Below, piece after piece: positions 33,303 to 36,886 of a stretch of DNA of 36,886 nt. The translations under genes were made by a program, and so were the position numbers. Within the stretch, counting starts at the first letter, position 1, and each line of letters opens with the position of its first letter. The notes under the pieces were generated by a model. That model was not told the DNA's origin and ran no database searches. It saw nothing but the letters and a program-made list of their open reading frames with translations. The DNA is from Butyricicoccus sp. (lineage in GTDB: Bacteria; Bacillota; Clostridia; Oscillospirales; Butyricicoccaceae), in NCBI GenBank assembly GCA_020025885.1, contig JAHHRJ010000020.1, positions 1 through 36,886 on the forward strand, given 5' to 3'.

Positions 33303-34051
33303 CAGGCCATTCGGAACGCTTCCAAATGACCATAAATGGTCTGGTCACGGAAGTCTTTTATCCGCAAAAGACCATTGACACAGTGTTTCTTCCACTGCTC
33401 CAGCACTGGACAGCCCTTTGGCAGAAAAAGAAAAGTCGTATCATTGTCTATCTCGCAGCACCGCCAGGTGTTGGAAAAACCACAACTGCCCTCTTTTTAG
33501 AACAGCTTTCACAACAAACCGAAGAGCTTCACCCTATTCAGACAATTGGTTTGGATGGATTTCACTATCATCAGGACTATATTTTATCACACACACTCTG
33601 CGTAGACGGGCATGAAGTTCCCATGAAAGATCTGAAAGGCTGCCCAGAAACCTTTGATGTAGAAAAATTGCACCAGAAGCTGTCCGCACTCATAACCGGG
33701 GATATAAAGTGGCCAATTTATGACCGCACACGCCACGATGTGATAGAGGATCATCTCTCTATCACTGGCGATATCATTTTGCTGGAAGGAAACTGGCTGT
33801 TACTCAATGAGGGACGCTGGGCTGAACTCACCACCTATTGTGATGACACAGTTTTCGTGGAAGCCCAAGCAGAGCTGCTAAAAGAACGGCTCATTCAAAG
33901 AAAAATTCAGGGTGGGCTTACTCTCAGTGCAGCACAGGACTTTTATGAACGCAGCGACAGCAAAAATATAGCACGTGTTCTGAACTGCCGCCGCGAATCA
34001 AATATCCGTCTTCGTATGGAGACAGACCAAAGTTATACGATGTTATCGTAA
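33299..34051 (+). CDS. YggC-like nucleoside-kinase-family kinase
   Basis: P-loop kinase of 250 residues, uridine-kinase/pantothenate-kinase superfamily. Walker A is APPGVGKTTTA (about 57-67). Further matches to E. coli YggC run through the protein: LDGFHYH, CPETFDVEKL, WPIYDRTRHD, LLEGNWLLL and GGL at the lid region. Substrate is unknown for YggC; a sugar phosphate or a related metabolite is a reasonable guess from context. It overlaps the EIIA stop by four bases, so it is made with the PTS proteins, which is unusual for a kinase of central metabolism. Confidence 0.85.
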   Translation: MTGHSERFQMTINGLVTEVFYPQKTIDTVFLPLLQHWTALWQKKKSRIIVYLAAPPGVGKTTTALFLEQLSQQTEELHPIQTIGLDGFHYHQDYILSHTLCVDGHEVPMKDLKGCPETFDVEKLHQKLSALITGDIKWPIYDRTRHDVIEDHLSITGDIILLEGNWLLLNEGRWAELTTYCDDTVFVEAQAELLKERLIQRKIQGGLTLSAAQDFYERSDSKNIARVLNCRRESNIRLRMETDQSYTMLS

Positions 34052-34070
34052 AAGAAGAGGAGGTTCCATT

Positions 34071-35504
34071 ATGCGTAGTAAAATACAGGCATTTGGCGGT
34101 TTCTTAACGGCTATGGTCATCCCAAATATGGGTGCATTCATCGCCTGGGGATTTATTACCGCTCTATTCTTACAGACAGGCTGGGTACCGAATGCACATC
34201 TGGCTGAGCTCATCGGTCCTATGCTGAACTATCTGCTGCCCCTGCTTCTTGCCTACACAGGCGGCTGCCTGATTTATGACAAGCGCGGCGGTGTCGCAGG
34301 TGCCATTGGTACGATTGGTCTTATCATCGGCGCTGATATCGCTATGTTCCTGGGCGCTATGATCATGGGCCCCCTGAGCGCATGGATTGTTAAAAAGTTT
34401 GACAAACTCATTGCGAAGAAGATTCCGACAGGGCTTGAAATGGTCATCAATAACTTTTCTCTAGGCATTATCGGCTTTCTGCTTTGCATCAGCTCCTTCC
34501 TGTTTATTGGACCGCTGATCGAACAAGCAAATTCCTTTGTCTCGTTCCTGATTCAGCAGCTCGTAAAGACTGGATTTCTTCCCACCCTCTCCCTTGTAAA
34601 CGAGCCTGCCAAAGTGCTTTTCCTGAACAATGTAATTGATCAGGGTATTTACTATCCTTTGGGAATGCAGCAAACTATGGATATCGGTAAATCTATCTAC
34701 TTTATGGTTGCTTCCAATCCGGGTGCTGGTCTTGGTCTCTTGATCGCCTATGCAATGTTTGGTAAGGGCGATGCCAAGCAGTCTGCTCCTGGTGCTATGA
34801 TTATCCATTTTCTCGGCGGTATCCACGAGATTTACTTCCCCTATGTCTTAATGAACCCTATCCTCATCCTTGCGATGATTCTCGGTAACGGCGCAGGTAC
34901 ACTAGTATTCTCATTACTCAATGTGGGTCTGGTTGCAGGTCCCAGCCCCGGATCTATTTTCGCATATCTGATGCTAACCCCAAAAGGTGATTTCTTAGGA
35001 ATGGCAGCTGGTGTCCTTGTAGCTGTAATTGTAAGCTTCCTTGTAGCATCTGCCATTTTAAAGGCATCCAAAGAAACCACGGACGAACAGCTTCAGGCAT
35101 CTCGCGAAAAATCCAAAGCAATGAAGCAGGAAGGTAAGGATATCCTGGCTGATACACTCGGCACCGATTCCGCAGCTTCTTCTCCAGCTCCAATCGCCGC
35201 TTCTCCCATTCGCTTTATTGCTTTCGCTTGTGATGCCGGAATGGGCAGCAGCAGTATGGGTGCAAATGCTTTCCGAAAGAAACTCGCTGCATCTGGTGTA
35301 GAACTGCAAGTCAAGCATTTTGCCATTGAAAATGTACCAAGCGATGCTGATGTAATCGTTGTACACCAAAATCTGGTCGAGCGTGCTCGTATGGCTTCCC
35401 CAGATAAGCGCATTATTGCGATCAAGACCTATATGGGAGATAAAGCCCTAGATGCCTTTGCACAAGAAATTATTGATCAACACAATAAGGAGGTTCAAGC
35501 ATGA
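34071..35504 (+). CDS. PTS EIICB permease, mannitol family (CmtA-like)
   Basis: Sugar permease of 477 residues. The EIIC part (about 1-340) is multi-pass and starts KIQAFGGFLTAMVIPNMGAF, typical of MtlA-type permeases. After a polar linker (about 345-378) comes the EIIB domain with the phosphocysteine loop CDAGMGSSSMGA (Cys387). There is no EIIA fused; the separate EIIA at 32874 supplies it. The substrate is a hexitol or related polyol by family, but not necessarily mannitol. AGGAGG lies before the ATG; the stop overlaps the following dehydrogenase gene by four bases. Confidence 0.9.
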   Translation: MRSKIQAFGGFLTAMVIPNMGAFIAWGFITALFLQTGWVPNAHLAELIGPMLNYLLPLLLAYTGGCLIYDKRGGVAGAIGTIGLIIGADIAMFLGAMIMGPLSAWIVKKFDKLIAKKIPTGLEMVINNFSLGIIGFLLCISSFLFIGPLIEQANSFVSFLIQQLVKTGFLPTLSLVNEPAKVLFLNNVIDQGIYYPLGMQQTMDIGKSIYFMVASNPGAGLGLLIAYAMFGKGDAKQSAPGAMIIHFLGGIHEIYFPYVLMNPILILAMILGNGAGTLVFSLLNVGLVAGPSPGSIFAYLMLTPKGDFLGMAAGVLVAVIVSFLVASAILKASKETTDEQLQASREKSKAMKQEGKDILADTLGTDSAASSPAPIAASPIRFIAFACDAGMGSSSMGANAFRKKLAASGVELQVKHFAIENVPSDADVIVVHQNLVERARMASPDKRIIAIKTYMGDKALDAFAQEIIDQHNKEVQA

Positions 35505-36748
35505 GAACCAGAGCTGCTGTTTTAGCTGGAAAACAGAATATCTATATTCGAGAATTTGATCTTCCAGAAATTGGAGACGAGGAACTTCTCGTCAAGGTCA
35601 TCTCCAACAGTATCTGCCTGTCTACTTATAAGGCTGCTCTTTTGGGCACAGAACACAAACGTGTTCCAGAAGATGTCGCAGACCATCCTGCAATTACAGG
35701 ACACGAGTTTTGTGGTATCATTGAAGAAGTCGGCAGTGCTCTGACAAACCGATTCACAAAAGGTCAAAAATTTGTGCTTCAGCCCGCGATGGGATTAGAG
35801 TCCGGTTACTCTGCCGGTTATAGCTATGAAACTTTTGGCGGCAATGCGACATACTGCATTATTCCTAAAATTGCCATTGATTTGGATTGTGTCCTGCCTT
35901 ATGATGGAAATTATTTTGCAAATGCCTCTCTGGCGGAGCCAATGAGCTGCATCATTGGTACCTATCACGCCATGTATCATACCACACAGTATGTCTATGA
36001 GCACCGCATGGGAATCCGTCCTGGCGGAAAACTTGCTCTGCTTGGCTGCGGTGGCCCCATGGGCATGGGTGCCATTGACTATGCAATCCATGCACCGGTA
36101 AAGCCAAGCTTAGTGGTTGTTGTAGACATTGATGAAAAACGCTTAGCGCGTGCAGCAACCCTCATCTCACCAGAGAAAGCCGCAGAGCAAGGCGTCCAGC
36201 TTATTTACCTGAACACAAGTAATATAGACGCAGTGTCCAAGCTCATGGAGCTGTCTGGCGGCAAAGGCTATGACGATGTCTTCGTTTTTGCACCAGTACA
36301 GCCGCTTGTTGAGATGGGCGACGATATTCTGGGCAACGATGGCTGTCTAAACTTCTTTGCAGGTCCCACCGACCACCGATTTAAAGTGCCCTTCAATTTC
36401 TATAACGTCCATTATGAAAGCACACATATTGTAGGAACCTCTGGTGGTTCCCCAGAAGATATGATGGAATCTCTCCGGCTGTCACAAGAAGGGAAAATTA
36501 ACCCTTCCTTTATGGTCACGCACATTGGTGGTCTGGAGGCTGCACCTGATACCATTCTCAACCTTCCCAAAATTCCTGGTGGCAAGAAGCTGATTTATCC
36601 ACATATTCAGCTTCCACTGACTGCAATCGAGGACTTCGGCACACTTGGAAAAACCGATGCACGGTTTGCACATCTTGATGAAATCTGTCAAAAGCATCAC
36701 GGTATTTGGTGTGAAGAAGCCGAGCACTATCTGCTGGAACAATTTTAA
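35501..36748 (+). CDS. Zinc-dependent MDR dehydrogenase, YggP/sorbose-1-phosphate-reductase-like
   Basis: Medium-chain dehydrogenase of 415 residues. The catalytic zinc site shows Cys near 38 (SICLSTYKAAL) and GHE (ITGHEFCGIIEE), with the Rossmann loop LGCGGPMGMG around 180 and an acidic VDIDEKR after the next strand, favouring NAD(H). The four-cysteine structural zinc loop of classical alcohol dehydrogenases is absent. Similar proteins are E. coli YggP and sorbose-1-phosphate reductases, which act on phosphorylated sugars. Here it would oxidise the polyol phosphate made by the PTS. AAGGAGG precedes the ATG. It is the last gene of the operon; the downstream 138 bases hold no clear terminator. 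Confidence 0.88.
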   Translation: MRTRAAVLAGKQNIYIREFDLPEIGDEELLVKVISNSICLSTYKAALLGTEHKRVPEDVADHPAITGHEFCGIIEEVGSALTNRFTKGQKFVLQPAMGLESGYSAGYSYETFGGNATYCIIPKIAIDLDCVLPYDGNYFANASLAEPMSCIIGTYHAMYHTTQYVYEHRMGIRPGGKLALLGCGGPMGMGAIDYAIHAPVKPSLVVVVDIDEKRLARAATLISPEKAAEQGVQLIYLNTSNIDAVSKLMELSGGKGYDDVFVFAPVQPLVEMGDDILGNDGCLNFFAGPTDHRFKVPFNFYNVHYESTHIVGTSGGSPEDMMESLRLSQEGKINPSFMVTHIGGLEAAPDTILNLPKIPGGKKLIYPHIQLPLTAIEDFGTLGKTDARFAHLDEICQKHHGIWCEEAEHYLLEQF

Positions 36749-36886
36749 GCGCAATAAATTTGGCTGAGGAAAAATAAATTTATCCCATAACTCCATTTCC
36801 ATTTAGAGCGTTTCTGAAAAGTCCGCACAGTTGGTTTATTTCAACAAAATAGCAATAGAAGCAAGATAAACAAAGGCGAGAAAAGA

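Noticed and set aside
36749..36886. Possible edge of another insertion sequence at the window end
   Set aside because: The last bases (GAGCGTTTCTGAAAAGTCC onward) resemble an element end, but no inverted partner or gene is visible within the window. The two AATAAATTT repeats (36753 and 36773) do not make a terminator.

Overview
The window looks like chromosomal DNA from a spore-forming low-GC-lineage Firmicute, most likely a gut-type member of Clostridia (Oscillospiraceae/Butyricicoccaceae-like). The evidence is the gene content and order: a Bacillus/Clostridium-type division and cell wall (dcw) cluster with a PASTA-tailed class B penicillin-binding protein, the sporulation genes yqfC, yqfD and ylbJ, the yqfD-phoH-ybeY-dgkA-era-yqzL-recO order, and strong AGGAGG ribosome binding sites. 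Base composition seems balanced, though I did not compute it. The genus is not determinable from what I can see.

Layout. (1) 1-14200, minus strand: a CorA-type Mg transporter gene, then (read right to left) rsmH-ftsL-pbpB/spoVD-murE-murF-mraY-ftsW/spoVE-murG-ftsQ-ftsZ. There is a strong promoter before rsmH, another before ftsZ, and a perfect hairpin terminator after ftsZ. The cluster has no mraZ, murD, murC or murA. (2) 14336-14662: a gene-free, strongly folded 327 bp element with inverted-repeat ends, lying between the dcw operon and the next cluster. (3) 14664-18031, minus: uvrC-rsmD-coaD and a coiled-coil protein resembling mycobacterial SepIVA. (4) 18125-18388, minus: a single HPr-family gene whose phosphorylatable His15 is a tyrosine while Ser46 is kept, as in Crh-type regulators. 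(5) 18629-26412, minus: yqfC-yqfD-phoH-ybeY-dgkA-era-yqzL-recO-mutS2, tightly packed. (6) 26524-29279, plus: ylbJ, a small four-cysteine protein gene and a DacF-like D,D-carboxypeptidase, diverging from yqfC with a sigma-E-like promoter. (7) 29280-30551: terminators, the initiator tRNA gene and a decayed IS5/IS427-type insertion sequence. (8) 30752-36748, plus: a catabolic operon for an unknown sugar or sugar alcohol, encoding an MtlR-like activator, PTS EIIA, a YggC-like kinase, PTS EIICB and a YggP-like dehydrogenase.

How the genes work together. Regions 1-3 and 5 are housekeeping: peptidoglycan precursor synthesis and septation, RNA methylation, DNA repair, ribosome maturation and sporulation. 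Region 8 is the accessory part. Its gene set matches the little-understood E. coli cmtAB-yggPC locus rather than an ordinary mannitol operon. It predicts uptake with phosphorylation, oxidation of the phosphorylated polyol, and a second phosphorylation by the kinase, under an activator whose predicted phosphorylation sites align with those of Bacillus MtlR. The most unusual items are this operon, the Tyr15 HPr, the folded intergenic element, the SepIVA-like protein, and signature-motif changes in two cell wall enzymes (KTA in the PBP, and altered motifs in MurG).
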